Positions 8,533 through 17,183 of a stretch of DNA of 53,299 nt are shown here, in pieces. The notes under the pieces are model-generated. The model was not told the origin of the DNA and searched no databases. It was given only the letters and a program-made list of their open reading frames with translations. The first letter of the stretch is position 1. Each line of letters opens with the position of its first letter. Both the position numbers and the translations under genes were made by a program. Source of the stretch: Archangium violaceum Cb vi76 (GTDB lineage: Bacteria; Myxococcota; Myxococcia; Myxococcales; Myxococcaceae); NCBI RefSeq assembly GCF_000733295.1, contig NZ_JPMI01000203.1, positions 1 through 53,299 of the forward strand, written 5' to 3'.

Positions 8533-9024
8533 ATGGCGGACACGGATCCCACGGGAACCAACATCAATCAGCCGTCGCAGCGCACGGAGGACCCGCAGGC
8601 CCGGCGCGAGCAACGCAGCGAAACCCGGCGCAACCAGACCTACAAGGCCTTCTTGCGCAACCTCATGGTCATCGGCTCGATGAACGAGGAGGAGGCGGAA
8701 CGCGCCGCGGTGTCGGTGCTCTGCGTGCTGGAGCAGCGGCTCTTCGGAGAGGAGGCCGCGCACCTGGAGGCCCAGCTGCCCGGCAAGCTCCAGGATCTGC
8801 TCCTCCGCTGCGAGCGGCACGTGGGCAAGCCGGCCAGCAAGTTCGGCAGGGAGGGCTTCCTCCAGATGGTGTCGGAGGACCTGGAGGTGGACTCCCTCGA
8901 GGCCGAGCGGAAGATCCGCGCCGTCTTCACCGCGGTGAGGGAGCAGGTCTCCGAGGGGGAGATCGAGGACGTCATCGGCCAGCTGCCCCACGACCTGCGC
9001 GATTTGTGGCAGCGCGCCATCTGA
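8533..9024 (+). CDS. DUF2267-like protein
   Basis: 163 aa, soluble and all-helical by appearance. An N-terminal charged, disordered stretch (1-35) is followed by a repeated helical unit with the pattern of DUF2267: FLRNLMVIGSMNEEEAERAA and VLEQRLFGEEAAHLEAQLP, then FLQMVSEDLEVDSLEAERK and VREQVSEGEIEDVIGQLPHD. The two halves look like a duplication. No catalytic motif is visible and no function is established for the family. GGAGG sits about 6 nt before the ATG. It is transcribed toward hsp20 and separated from it by a bidirectional terminator. Confidence 0.75.
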   Translation: MADTDPTGTNINQPSQRTEDPQARREQRSETRRNQTYKAFLRNLMVIGSMNEEEAERAAVSVLCVLEQRLFGEEAAHLEAQLPGKLQDLLLRCERHVGKPASKFGREGFLQMVSEDLEVDSLEAERKIRAVFTAVREQVSEGEIEDVIGQLPHDLRDLWQRAI

Positions 9025-9049
9025 CGGGCCCGGGACCTGGAATGAAGAA

Positions 9050-9071
9050 GGGGCTGGAGGACTCCAGCCCC
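9050..9071. terminator. Bidirectional hairpin between convergent genes
   Basis: A perfect 10-bp inverted repeat, GGGGCTGGAG and CTCCAGCCCC, is separated by 2 nt and lies between the DUF2267-like gene and the convergent hsp20 gene. No long T-run follows on either side, so termination strength is uncertain. Confidence 0.7.
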
Positions 9072-9094
9072 TCTCCCGTTGTTTCACGCCTGGC

Positions 9095-9604
9095 TCAGGC
9101 CTTCATCTTGCCCTGCTTGCCGGCGTCCGTGGTGCTCACCTGGATGCGCTTGGGCTGCAGCTCCGGCTGCTTGGGCAACCGCAGGTGGAGCACGCCGTCC
9201 TTCAGCTCCGCGTTGACGTTGTTGGCGTCCACGCCCTCGGGCAACGTGAACGAGCGGGTGAACGAGCCGTAGCTGCGCTCGTAGGCGTAGAAGCGGTCCG
9301 ATTCCTCCTGCTGCTCCGTCTCCCGCTTGCCGCTGATGCTGAGCCGGTCCCCCGTCAGCGTGATGTCCAGGTCTCCCTCCTTCACCCCGGGCACGTCCGC
9401 CTTGAAGATGTAGGCGTCCTTCGTCTCCTTCACCTCGAAGGCCGGGATGAAGCTCGACGACGTGTCACCGCCGCCGACCATGCGTCCCACCTGCTCGAAC
9501 GGATCGAACCCCATCAATTCCCTCATCCGCTCGAAGGGATCCAACCCCCGGGTCCACCGGCCAACCGGCGAGCCACTGCCTCGACGCACTGGAAGATCCG
9601 CCAT
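9095..9604 (-). CDS. Hsp20/alpha-crystallin small heat shock protein
   Basis: 169 aa from the ATG at 9604, preceded by AAGGAGGG at 7-8 nt. A longer open frame upstream is not supported. An N-terminal arm carries DPFERMRELMGFDPFE. The alpha-crystallin domain (about residues 52-150) begins PAFEVKETKDAYIFKADVPG and contains the LTGDRLSISGKRE strand and ELKDGVLHLRLPK; a C-terminal extension with KRIQV follows. Small heat shock proteins bind unfolding proteins as ATP-independent holdases. In Myxococcus related proteins act in heat shock and sporulation. A long non-coding stretch upstream probably holds its promoter. Confidence 0.92.
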   Translation of the reverse strand: MADLPVRRGSGSPVGRWTRGLDPFERMRELMGFDPFEQVGRMVGGGDTSSSFIPAFEVKETKDAYIFKADVPGVKEGDLDITLTGDRLSISGKRETEQQEESDRFYAYERSYGSFTRSFTLPEGVDANNVNAELKDGVLHLRLPKQPELQPKRIQVSTTDAGKQGKMKA

Positions 9605-10045
9605 GACATGTCCCTCCTTGTGCTCGGGTCGTACCCGCGCTGGAGTACGGCCCCTACACTCAGGGTAGAGCGGGGATGCCGACGCACAAGGCACACCCGG
9701 AGGCCGCTCCCTGTCCTCCAGACCATCCGCCCGCGGACCCTGGAATAGCCCACCACCTGACACCTCCTGGGCCTATGGGTGTAGCCGTGCACAGTCAGCG
9801 GCAAATTGGCGTGGATCGCGACTGGACGGATGCCATACCGATGGGCATTCGTGGGTAGCGCCGGTCACACAGTGGGTGAACTGGAGGGAGTGGTGGGTCG
9901 AATCTTTCCAGTAGACGTCGGAGGTGCGACTCAGGAGAGAGACAAGCGTCAACAGGTTGTGGATGGTGCTGACCGAGTGTTTCCAACACCGGGGGCAGTA
10001 CGTCTCATAGGTAGTTGTACGCCATGACGGCTGGGGGGCCCTTGC
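9605..10045. other. 441-bp intergenic region without a recognised gene
   Basis: Lies between the divergent hsp20 and LuxR-type regulator genes. No coding frame here looks like protein, no CIRCE-type repeat is visible, and no strong inverted repeat was found. It must hold the promoters of both genes. Confidence 0.6.
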
Positions 10046-10735
10046 ATGGCAACGAATCAAGCGGAAGTGCGGGTTGGATTGTTGGAAGGACCGTGGGCGG
10101 TCTATCAGGGGCTGGCCGATGGGCTGAGGGGAGAAGGGCTTCAGGTCCTGTGGGTGACCCGGGACGTGAGGACGCTCCTCGATGGCATCGGCACGGATCC
10201 GCCGCAGGTGGCCATCCTGGACGTGGAGCCGGAAGGCGACGCGCACCTGGGCTGCCCGGCCACGGAAGGGCTGAACCTCCTGCGTGAGGCGCGCAAGCGC
10301 CGGCTGGAGGTGCGGATGCTCGTGCTGTCCTCGGCGCATGCACAGGATTTCATCTCCCAGTGCTTCGACGAGGGGGCCTCGGGCTATCTCTTCCGGCAGA
10401 GCCTGACGACGAACGCCGTGTGCACGGCCGTCAACGCCCTGGTGCGCGGGGAGAAGCTCTTCCCAGTGCAACTGTTGCGCAACGACTTCGAGCATCCACC
10501 AGTGGCCACGTCCACCGCGAGCGTGCTGCTCACTCTCACGCAACGTGAGCGCGAGGTGCTCCAGTACGTGGCCGGTGGCGCGGACAACCTGAAGATCGCC
10601 GCGCACCTGCAGATCGCCGAGCGTACAGTGAAGTCGCATGTGACACAGCTGTACCGGAAGCTGGGTGCGGAGAACCGGACCCAGCTGGCGTTGCGCGCCT
10701 GTCACCTGGGTGTCCGGCCTCCGCCGGATCTCTAG
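10046..10735 (+). CDS. NarL/FixJ-type response regulator (LuxR HTH)
   Basis: 229 aa. The receiver domain (about 8-125) has phosphoacceptor Asp59 in the strand VAILDVEPEG, the switch Ser in MLVLSSAHA, and GYLFRQ where the conserved Lys usually lies. The usual N-terminal acidic pair is reduced to one Glu (LLEGP). The C-terminal LuxR helix-turn-helix (about 160-225) reads LTQREREVLQYVAGG...IAAHLQIAERTVKSHVTQLYRKLG, a full match to the family pattern. The missing acid and Lys-to-Arg change suggest atypical phosphorylation. No partner histidine kinase is adjacent. No strong ribosome site was seen before the ATG. Confidence 0.9.
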   Translation: MATNQAEVRVGLLEGPWAVYQGLADGLRGEGLQVLWVTRDVRTLLDGIGTDPPQVAILDVEPEGDAHLGCPATEGLNLLREARKRRLEVRMLVLSSAHAQDFISQCFDEGASGYLFRQSLTTNAVCTAVNALVRGEKLFPVQLLRNDFEHPPVATSTASVLLTLTQREREVLQYVAGGADNLKIAAHLQIAERTVKSHVTQLYRKLGAENRTQLALRACHLGVRPPPDL

Positions 10736-10869
10736 CGGCTCCAAGAATCCGGGGACGGATGTAACACCGTCGTCAGTCCCCGGTCATTCAATCGTCAGAC
10801 CCCCCTGGCAGATCGTGGTGCGTGACACCACTGTCCCAGCCCATCGAGGGCGCCAGGAGGAGGAGGGTG

Positions 10870-11655
10870 ATGAACGGGGTTGTCGGGCTGGAGACGCCAG
10901 GGAGTCTCGCGCTTCCAGCACCGAGGAAGGTCGAGCGGGAGGCCGGATGGGCCTTCCCGCGCATGCGCATCGGTCAGGTTTCGCTGGACATGGGGAGCCT
11001 CGACGAGGTGCTCGTGTGCATCGAGCGGCTCGTGGCCACCGGCCGGGGTGGCCGGGTCCTCACGCCAGGGGTGGAGCAGGTGGTCCGCGCCGAGCGGGAG
11101 GCACCACTGCGCGAGGCGCTCGCCACGGCGGAGCTGTCGCTCGCGGGCGGCACGGCCCTGGTGCGTGCGGCGCGGGTGCTCGGCTCGCCGCTGCCGGAAT
11201 TGGGTGCGCGGTGGGTGCCGGCGCTGGCCGGGCTGGCCCGTGCGCGGGCGTGGCGGGTGCTCGTGGTGGCGGATCAGCCCGGGCTGGCCGAGTGGACCGC
11301 GTGCGCGCTGCGGGACCGGTACGAGTTGCTCGCCGTGGGCGTTGCCGCCACGGGTGTGCCCGAGGACGGGCAGGGGCCCGGGGTGGAGCGGCTGATCGAT
11401 CGCGTGGCCCTGACGCGTCCGGACCTGGTGCTGGTGTCCATGGAGACGCCGAAGCAGGAGCTGTTCTGCCAGTACGCCGCGGAGTCGTTGCAGACGGCGG
11501 TGGTGGTGGGGACGGGCCGGGCGCTGGAGTCGTTGTTGGACAGGCCCTGGGTTCCCCGCCGCCGGCGGTCGCTGCTGGACTCGGTGATGGCCCCGGTGCG
11601 GTGGTTGCGCCGGAGCCTGGCCTTCCTGCGTGTGATCGCGGCCTCGCGGCGCTGA
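10870..11655 (+). CDS. WecG/TagA/CpsF-like glycosyltransferase, divergent
   Basis: 261 aa from ATG 10870, supported by an overlapping AGGAGGAGGAGG-type ribosome site just upstream. The fold order matches the WecG/TagA family: an opening strand with MRIGQVSLDMGSLDEVL, a VLTPGVEQVVRAERE segment corresponding to the usual TPN...A motif, and PDLVLVSMETPKQELFCQYA corresponding to the MG.PKQE motif. Family members transfer N-acetylmannosamine-type sugars to undecaprenyl-linked acceptors. The Asn and catalytic-region changes mean activity may differ or be lost. The C-terminal basic tail (RRRRSLLD...RRS) may bind membrane. It ends 1 nt before the convergent lanM stop. Confidence 0.65.
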   Translation: MNGVVGLETPGSLALPAPRKVEREAGWAFPRMRIGQVSLDMGSLDEVLVCIERLVATGRGGRVLTPGVEQVVRAEREAPLREALATAELSLAGGTALVRAARVLGSPLPELGARWVPALAGLARARAWRVLVVADQPGLAEWTACALRDRYELLAVGVAATGVPEDGQGPGVERLIDRVALTRPDLVLVSMETPKQELFCQYAAESLQTAVVVGTGRALESLLDRPWVPRRRRSLLDSVMAPVRWLRRSLAFLRVIAASRR

Positions 11656-11656
11656 C

Positions 11657-14600
11657 TCAGGGCATGGCCAGGGTGAGCACCGGGGGCACCCGCTCCGGTG
11701 CCGCCAGCCGCAACAGGCCGTAGCCGATACCGGCCAGTCCCATCAAGAGTCCCGGGGTCTCGGTACCCCGGGGCAGTCCGCAAAGCCAGCCGCGCGTCCG
11801 GGCCTGGTGGAGGCTGTGGGCCGCGCGCTCCCTCGCGGCGTGGCTCCATCGCTCATCCCCGAGCACCTCGCCCGCCAGGAGCAGCGACTCCACGTTGCCC
11901 AGGTCCCCATGGCAGAGACAGTGGCCGCCGCCGAAGCCCTCGCTCAGGGTGGTGGTGAGCGCCGTCTCGAGCTCCGCACGGACTTCCGGGCCATCCAGGT
12001 ACCGCAGTGAGCACAGCCTTCCGAGCGCGATGCCCGGCGCGCCATGGCACCACGTCACCATGAAGCCGGAGCTGGCCTCTCCCGTGGACGTCTCGGGCTC
12101 GCGGAGATCCTTCCAGTTGCCGCGCTCCGGCACGAAGAGCGCGCGCTCGTGGATGAGCGCCTGGTGGGCGAGCTCCCGGTAGCGCGTGTCGCCCGTGGCG
12201 GCGGCCAGTGCCAGCAATGCGTACGCGATGCCCGCCGCGCCATGGGAGAAGCCCGACAGGGGCCGCCAGGCCGCCGGCCCCTTCCAGCCCACGCCCCCCT
12301 CCGGACACGGTTGGGCGGTGACGAGGAGCCGCTCCCCGCACCGTCTCGCCGCGTCCAGCAGCCGCGGGTCCCCGGTGCGGGCATGGAGTCCGAGCAGCAC
12401 GAGCGCGCAGCCCGCGGAGCCACTGAGGAGATCCAGGCGGGTGTCGGCGTCGATGAGTGGCTCCAGGGTGGGGAGGCCGGCGATCACCTCGTCCAGCAGC
12501 GCCGGCTGGTTCCAGAGCGCGGACAGGTGGGCGAGCACGTACGCGGAGGACGTCCGGCCCACATAGGCGCCCACGCCCGCGTCGCTCGGGTCGGGGTTGC
12601 GCCAGGCGTCACGGACGGTCTCCAGGCCCGCGCGGGCGAGCTGCTCGAAGTCCGCGCGTCCCGTCTCCCGGGCGAGGTACGCGAGGAAGAGGGAGACGCC
12701 GCCGACGCCCTCGTACAGGTCCGTTCCCAGGGGCGAGAGGCTCCAGCGCCATTGGCCGAGGTCCTCCAGGCTCATGCCGATCCACGACACATCCGTCTTG
12801 CCCCGGATGGCCCTGGCCGCGAGCTGCTCTCCGATGGAGACAGCGGCGGCGAGGCAGTCCTCGCGCGAGGCGGGCGGAAGGGAAGGGGGCGGGGTGGTGC
12901 GCGCGGCGGGACGCGCGGTACTCCGGCCCTTGTCGAGCGACACCATGGACTTGCGGATGAGGGAGACCTGCCAGTCACAGTCCTTCTCGTCCATCCGCGC
13001 GAGCCGCTCGCGGACCTCGGACAGGCTGTCGCGCGCGAAGTAGTCGCGGATGCACTCGCCGGTGCTGTTCCACAGGTGGCGCTGGCCGGGGCGCGTGGTG
13101 AAGAGGGGAATGTCCCCGAGCCGCAGGTCCGCGTGCTCCGAGGGCACGAGCCGCCGCAGCGCGGGCACCAGGGAGGCCTCGGCCCAGAGGTTGTCGAGCA
13201 CCTTGTCGCGCTCCAGGCCCTCGCGCAGGAAGTCGGGGTGGACGCTCTCCTGCAACAGCAGGGCGTAGCGCTGGGTGGCGCGCACGATGTGGCGGACCTC
13301 CACGTCGGCGAAGGACTGGAGGCGGGCGCCGAGCTCCTCGCGGTGCTGGCGCAGGAGCCGGTGTGTCTCCTCGAAGCCCTGGACGATGTCCTCGGTGAAG
13401 CCGGCGGGGTCCACGGGCTGGCCCTGGAGCAGGGGACGGTTGCTGGAGCCCGAGGTGCGGCCCTGGCGGCGCACCATGCGCATGGTGTCGCTGTGGGCGT
13501 CCTCCACCATGGGCACGGCGTGGGGCGAGCGCTGTCCGGCCTCGCCGCCCAGGCCGCTCATGTCCACCCCGGCGCGTCCCGCCCGGCCGAAGATGAGCAT
13601 GGGCAGCATGCCCACGGAGATGATGGAGCGATCCAACTCGCCCCAGGCGCGCCGCATGGCCGAGTCCCCCGTCTCCAGGGCGAGCCGCTGATGGAAGAGC
13701 GCCTCCAGGTCCACGAGCACGGGGTACTCGCCCGCGGCGATGAGGTTCTCCAGGTGGAAGTCCACGGCCGCCAGCAGGTGGAGCAGGGCCAGGGAGCTGC
13801 CCTGCCGCCAGTAGAAGCGCTGGAGCGCCTCGCGTGAGTCACAGCCCTCCGCCTTCACGTGCTCGACCCAGCCATGGGTGCCCCGGTCCAGCACGGTGAG
13901 CACGCGGTGTGGATGGCGCGCGCCCCACGCGTTCAGGGTCTGGAGAAGCCGCTGGAAGCGGACGTCCACCGCGAGCGACTTCGGCTTGTAGACGAGCCGC
14001 AGGCCGGAGCTGAAGCGCAGCAGGACCACGCCGCGGCCCTCGCGATGCAGGTCCGAGACGCCCGACTGGAGGCCCACCAGGGTGCCGATGTCCTGGCCGC
14101 CGAGAAAGCTCTGACCGAGCTGCTCCCGCTCACTGGCGAGGCGCTCGAGGAGCTCCAGGCTCACGGTGAGCCACCGCTCGGCGCTGGTGGCGAGCAGGCG
14201 GGCGAGCACCGGGTACTCCTCCAACAGGGGGGCGAGCACCCTCGGTTCCTGGAGACGCACGGTGGAGAAGTGGTGGAAGCGCTCCTGGGGCGTGTCGCCG
14301 GGGAGCTCCTCCATGACCCGCGCCACGTTCAGCTCGAGGATGAGGGTGCGGGTGGACAGGGATTGGAGCCGGCGCGCCAGACCCTCGAGCAACGAGGCCT
14401 CGGCCTCGGGAGACAGCAGCGGAAGCCCCAGGCCGAAACGGGCCTGCAGCGCGGCGGTGACGGTGCGCAGCCTCGCGGCCGCGAGCCGGAGGAACGGTTG
14501 GACGAATCCGGAGAACGCCAGTCCTGGCTGCCCCGGACCGGAGGGAGGCTGGAGCGAGGGAGGCAGCGGCTCTCCGGCGTGCCGCTGCTCGAGGACCTCC

Positions 14601-14884
14601 TCGATGAGGGAGACCCAGGGGCCATTGTCCTCGGGCGCGTCCTCCTGGTTTCCCGACCGGACGAGGATCCGCAGGAAGGCCTCCCGATCGAGCCCGACGC
14701 TCTTCAACCGCTCGTCGAGCGTCGCATCGTCTCCCGCCATGAGCTGACGCCAGGCGCTCGCCCGGCGCTCGGCTTCCTGGAGTACCGGCTCACATTCCGG
14801 AGGGGGATCCTCGTGCTTCGCGGTGGCCCGCTCGTGAAGGAACGCGGCTTTCTTCCAGGGAAAGACAGGAGCAATGAATTGCAT
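11657..14884 (-). CDS. lanM: LanM, class II lanthionine synthetase
   Basis: 1075 aa, the usual LanM length. Residues about 165-640 are the DUF4135 dehydratase domain: the VVLLRFSSGLRLVYKPKS strand with its Lys pair, and DFHLENLIAAGEYPVLVDLE near residue 386 with the kinase-like H/N/D set. It phosphorylates and eliminates Ser/Thr in the precursor. Residues about 700-1070 are the LanC-like cyclase, with FSHGAAGIAYALL, zinc Cys in TWCHGAPG near 946 and the Cys-His pair in CLCHGDLGN near 991. This makes thioether rings. It follows lanA by 29 nt in the same direction. All key zinc ligands are present, so it should be active. Confidence 0.95.
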   Translation of the reverse strand: MQFIAPVFPWKKAAFLHERATAKHEDPPPECEPVLQEAERRASAWRQLMAGDDATLDERLKSVGLDREAFLRILVRSGNQEDAPEDNGPWVSLIEEVLEQRHAGEPLPPSLQPPSGPGQPGLAFSGFVQPFLRLAAARLRTVTAALQARFGLGLPLLSPEAEASLLEGLARRLQSLSTRTLILELNVARVMEELPGDTPQERFHHFSTVRLQEPRVLAPLLEEYPVLARLLATSAERWLTVSLELLERLASEREQLGQSFLGGQDIGTLVGLQSGVSDLHREGRGVVLLRFSSGLRLVYKPKSLAVDVRFQRLLQTLNAWGARHPHRVLTVLDRGTHGWVEHVKAEGCDSREALQRFYWRQGSSLALLHLLAAVDFHLENLIAAGEYPVLVDLEALFHQRLALETGDSAMRRAWGELDRSIISVGMLPMLIFGRAGRAGVDMSGLGGEAGQRSPHAVPMVEDAHSDTMRMVRRQGRTSGSSNRPLLQGQPVDPAGFTEDIVQGFEETHRLLRQHREELGARLQSFADVEVRHIVRATQRYALLLQESVHPDFLREGLERDKVLDNLWAEASLVPALRRLVPSEHADLRLGDIPLFTTRPGQRHLWNSTGECIRDYFARDSLSEVRERLARMDEKDCDWQVSLIRKSMVSLDKGRSTARPAARTTPPPSLPPASREDCLAAAVSIGEQLAARAIRGKTDVSWIGMSLEDLGQWRWSLSPLGTDLYEGVGGVSLFLAYLARETGRADFEQLARAGLETVRDAWRNPDPSDAGVGAYVGRTSSAYVLAHLSALWNQPALLDEVIAGLPTLEPLIDADTRLDLLSGSAGCALVLLGLHARTGDPRLLDAARRCGERLLVTAQPCPEGGVGWKGPAAWRPLSGFSHGAAGIAYALLALAAATGDTRYRELAHQALIHERALFVPERGNWKDLREPETSTGEASSGFMVTWCHGAPGIALGRLCSLRYLDGPEVRAELETALTTTLSEGFGGGHCLCHGDLGNVESLLLAGEVLGDERWSHAARERAAHSLHQARTRGWLCGLPRGTETPGLLMGLAGIGYGLLRLAAPERVPPVLTLAMP

Positions 14885-14913
14885 GGAGGGTCACCTGGGG
14901 TCCGGGGAAACGG

Positions 14914-15150
14914 TCAGGCCACCTCGAGGTCGCAGAACGGGACGATGCCGCACGTCGGCACTCCATCGGTACACCCCGTGGAGGGCTCCAGGGCGGCCTT
15001 TCCGCCGGTGACTCCGAGCAACTCGCTCTCGTCGAGCTCGGTCAACGCCCGGCCCGAGGGGGACTCGGGGAGGGAGGCGCGCTCCTCGGCGGAGAGGCTG
15101 GCGCGGAACGCGGGGTCCTTCCAGGCACGGACAATCGATTCCTTCTTCAT
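14914..15150 (-). CDS. lanA: LanA, class II lanthipeptide precursor
   Basis: 78 aa from ATG 15150, with GGAG 8 nt upstream. The leader (about residues 1-50) starts MKKESIVRAWKDPAFRASLS and ends in LDESELLGVTGG, the double-glycine site used by C39-type exporters. The 28-residue core has four Ser/Thr (STG, CTD, PTC) and three Cys: ST-GC-TDGVP-TC-GIVPF-C. Three thioether rings are therefore possible. The leader resembles those of mersacidin-type lanthipeptides. lanM follows in the same operon. No exporter is adjacent; the likely one lies about 6 kb away (21135-23363). A stem that hides its ribosome site is described separately. Confidence 0.92.
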   Translation of the reverse strand: MKKESIVRAWKDPAFRASLSAEERASLPESPSGRALTELDESELLGVTGGKAALEPSTGCTDGVPTCGIVPFCDLEVA

Positions 15151-15154
15151 TTCG

Positions 15155-15206
15155 TTCACTCCAGGGCTGGTACCAGGCGTCACACCCGGCACCCGGTTGG
15201 AGTGAA
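15155..15206 (-). promoter_or_regulatory. Inverted repeat that covers the lanA ribosome site
   Basis: Reading the minus strand, TTCACTCCA (15206-15198) can pair perfectly with TGGAGTGAA (15163-15155). The second arm contains the GGAG of the lanA ribosome site and ends 4 nt before its ATG. The loop holds a 10-bp palindrome, CTGGTACCAG (15167-15176), which could be a protein operator between the divergent lanA and flavodoxin genes. Confidence 0.5.
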
Positions 15207-15302
15207 AGGCCGCGGGGATGTGACGAGGCCCCATGGTGCGTGGACCCGCTGGCGCGAGATGTGCACCTTCTTCATGGATGAAGGATGGAGAGGGAGGTCG
15301 CC

Positions 15303-16211
15303 ATGCGTGTACTCGTCACCTGGGGCTCGAAACACGGCGGTACCGAGGGGATCGCCCGTATTCTCGGCGACGTGCTCGAACAGCGCGGATTCGATGTCGA
15401 GGTCTCCTCCGTGAACGAGGTCACGCGACTCGATACGTTCGACGCTGTCATCATCGGCGGAGCGCTCTACGCCAACCGTTGGCCCTCCAACGTGCCCCGC
15501 TTCATCGGGCGGCACCTCGCGCGGCTTCGCCAGGTGCCCGTCTGGTTCTTCTCCAGTGGGCCGCTCGACGACTCCGCTGAACGTCAGGACATCCCGGCCC
15601 CCCGGCAGGTGGGTGTCCTCGCCGAGCGGGTGGGGGCTCGAGGCCATATCACCTTCGGTGGCCGGCTCGAACGCGACGTCAAGGGATTCCCCGCCAGCGC
15701 CATGGCGAAGGAACACAGCGGTGACTGGCGAAACCCCGAACGCATCCGGGCCTGGGCGGACCGTCTTGCCACCGAGCTCCCCCACGCCACTCCCGGTACA
15801 CCCATCGAGCATCGCGCGGCATCCCTCCCGCGCCTGCTCGCTCATGGTGTCCTGGGCTGGGCTCTGGGCGCCGTGATCCTGGCGGGCCTTTCTCCGCTCA
15901 TTGGCATCACGGCCGCGCGGATCATCCACACCCTCGCCGTACCGTTCATCTTCAGCGCCGTCGGCTGGCATTACTTCCGCGACCGCGGCGCACGCGCTCC
16001 CCCGCAGACAGCCGTTGTCTGGACGGCCATCGTGGCCCTGCTCGACCTGGTCATCGTCGCCGGACTCGTGCAGCGCGATTTCGCGATGTTCTCGAGCATC
16101 CTGGGCGTGTGGCTGCCCCTCGTCCTCGTCTTCCTCACCACCTGGGCGGTTGGCGGGATGATGGAGATGATGCCGGAAACGGTACGCGCGGCGAAGCAGG
16201 TCAACGCCTGA
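15303..16211 (+). CDS. Flavodoxin-domain protein fused to a C-terminal membrane domain
   Basis: 302 aa from ATG 15303, preceded by GGGAGG at 5 nt (a slightly longer frame starts at 15285). Residues 1-165 are flavodoxin-like: LVTWGSKHGGTEGIARILG is the FMN phosphate loop, FDAVIIGGALYANRWPSNVPRF and WFFSSGPL are the other flavin loops, and GGRLERD matches the HemG/MioC-like branch (protoporphyrinogen oxidase type). Residues about 185-295 form four membrane helices ending VGGMMEMMPETVRAAKQ. The fusion suggests an electron-transfer flavoprotein fixed to the membrane; the acceptor is unknown. It is divergent from lanA and could be unrelated to it. Confidence 0.75.
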   Translation: MRVLVTWGSKHGGTEGIARILGDVLEQRGFDVEVSSVNEVTRLDTFDAVIIGGALYANRWPSNVPRFIGRHLARLRQVPVWFFSSGPLDDSAERQDIPAPRQVGVLAERVGARGHITFGGRLERDVKGFPASAMAKEHSGDWRNPERIRAWADRLATELPHATPGTPIEHRAASLPRLLAHGVLGWALGAVILAGLSPLIGITAARIIHTLAVPFIFSAVGWHYFRDRGARAPPQTAVVWTAIVALLDLVIVAGLVQRDFAMFSSILGVWLPLVLVFLTTWAVGGMMEMMPETVRAAKQVNA

Positions 16212-16247
16212 GCCACCCCGTGGCGTGCTCGTGCGTCCCGGGTCGAG

Positions 16248-17120
16248 TCACCGCTCCGGTGCGAGCGGCGGTTCGGGTGGCCGCCTCCTCGCGACGACGA
16301 GCCACGTCACTCCGCCGAGCTGGATCTTCCCGTCCGTCCGGTGGTGCTCGCACTCGCGGATGACCTCCGCCTCCCAGGCCCGTTGCTCTTCCGGCGACAG
16401 CTCCTGCGCGAGCTTCGCCACGGGGCCGCCGAAGCCACCAATCCAGCGCACGACCCCCGCCCCATCCTCCGCCTCCATCACGGGGATGTGCATGGACTCG
16501 ACGTGCTCCACCGTGAAGCCGCTGCGCGTCAACACCTCACGGAAGCGCTCGGGGTCGGCGAAGCGGAATACGCTCGGGGCATCGGGCTCCACGGGAGGAA
16601 GTGGGCGGAAGCGGGCCATGGTCCTGCGCGGCAGCCACGCGTACTCGACCTGCTCGGGACCTCCCCAGGTCGCGCACACCAGGAGCCCGGAGGGCCGGAG
16701 CGCTCGCCAGATCCGCTCGAGCGCACGCTCGGGCCGGGGCATGTACATCAACCCCCAGCGCACGGTCGCCGCATCGAAAGACTGTGCCGGTAACTCGAGC
16801 GTCTCCGCGTCTCCGGCACGGAACTCGATGTTGGAGAGGGCCAGGGCACGTGCCTGCTCGCGAGCGACCTCGAGCATGCCGTCGACCAGGTCCGTTCCCA
16901 GCACGAAGCCGGAGGGCCCCACCCGCTGCGCGGCCCGGAGCGAGGGCTCGCCCATTCCAGAGGCCACGTCGAGCACCCGCATGCCGGGCCCCAGGCGGGC
17001 GAGGTCGAGCATCCGCTCACTGACGGAAGCCGTGAGCCGGGACTCCATGTCGTGGTGCTGGCGGACGATGGCGACGCGCTCGGCCCAGGAGAGCTGCTGC
17101 TGGGGTGGGGGAGTGGTCAT
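16248..17120 (-). CDS. Class I SAM-dependent methyltransferase
   Basis: 290 aa. Motif I is MRVLDVASGMGEPSLRAA (about residues 47-64), motif II LGTDLVDGMLEVAR with the ribose-binding Asp, then FRAGDAETLELPAQSFDAATVRWGLMYMPRPERAL, a standard small-molecule methyltransferase core with the UbiE/Coq5 look. The C-terminal half (RFADPERFREVLTRSGF) is the usual lid. The substrate cannot be read from sequence. It runs toward the flavodoxin-fusion gene and away from tpx in the same direction as tpx; a role in lanthipeptide tailoring is possible but not supported. Confidence 0.87.
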   Translation of the reverse strand: MTTPPPQQQLSWAERVAIVRQHHDMESRLTASVSERMLDLARLGPGMRVLDVASGMGEPSLRAAQRVGPSGFVLGTDLVDGMLEVAREQARALALSNIEFRAGDAETLELPAQSFDAATVRWGLMYMPRPERALERIWRALRPSGLLVCATWGGPEQVEYAWLPRRTMARFRPLPPVEPDAPSVFRFADPERFREVLTRSGFTVEHVESMHIPVMEAEDGAGVVRWIGGFGGPVAKLAQELSPEEQRAWEAEVIRECEHHRTDGKIQLGGVTWLVVARRRPPEPPLAPER

Positions 17121-17183
17121 GGATGTGCTCGAGCGGTGGAAGGCGGAGCCCGGCTCCCTACCGGGCCGTCCGGAGTGGCCGGG

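Noticed and set aside
10020-10046. A sigma-54-like promoter (TGGGGGG...TTGC) before the LuxR-type gene
   Set aside because: The GG-GC spacing is 8-9 instead of 10, and it would leave almost no leader before the ATG.
12044-15205. Long open frames on the plus strand opposite lanM and lanA
   Set aside because: They are low-complexity Arg/Gly/Ala/His-rich shadows. The minus frames have the full LanM and LanA motifs.
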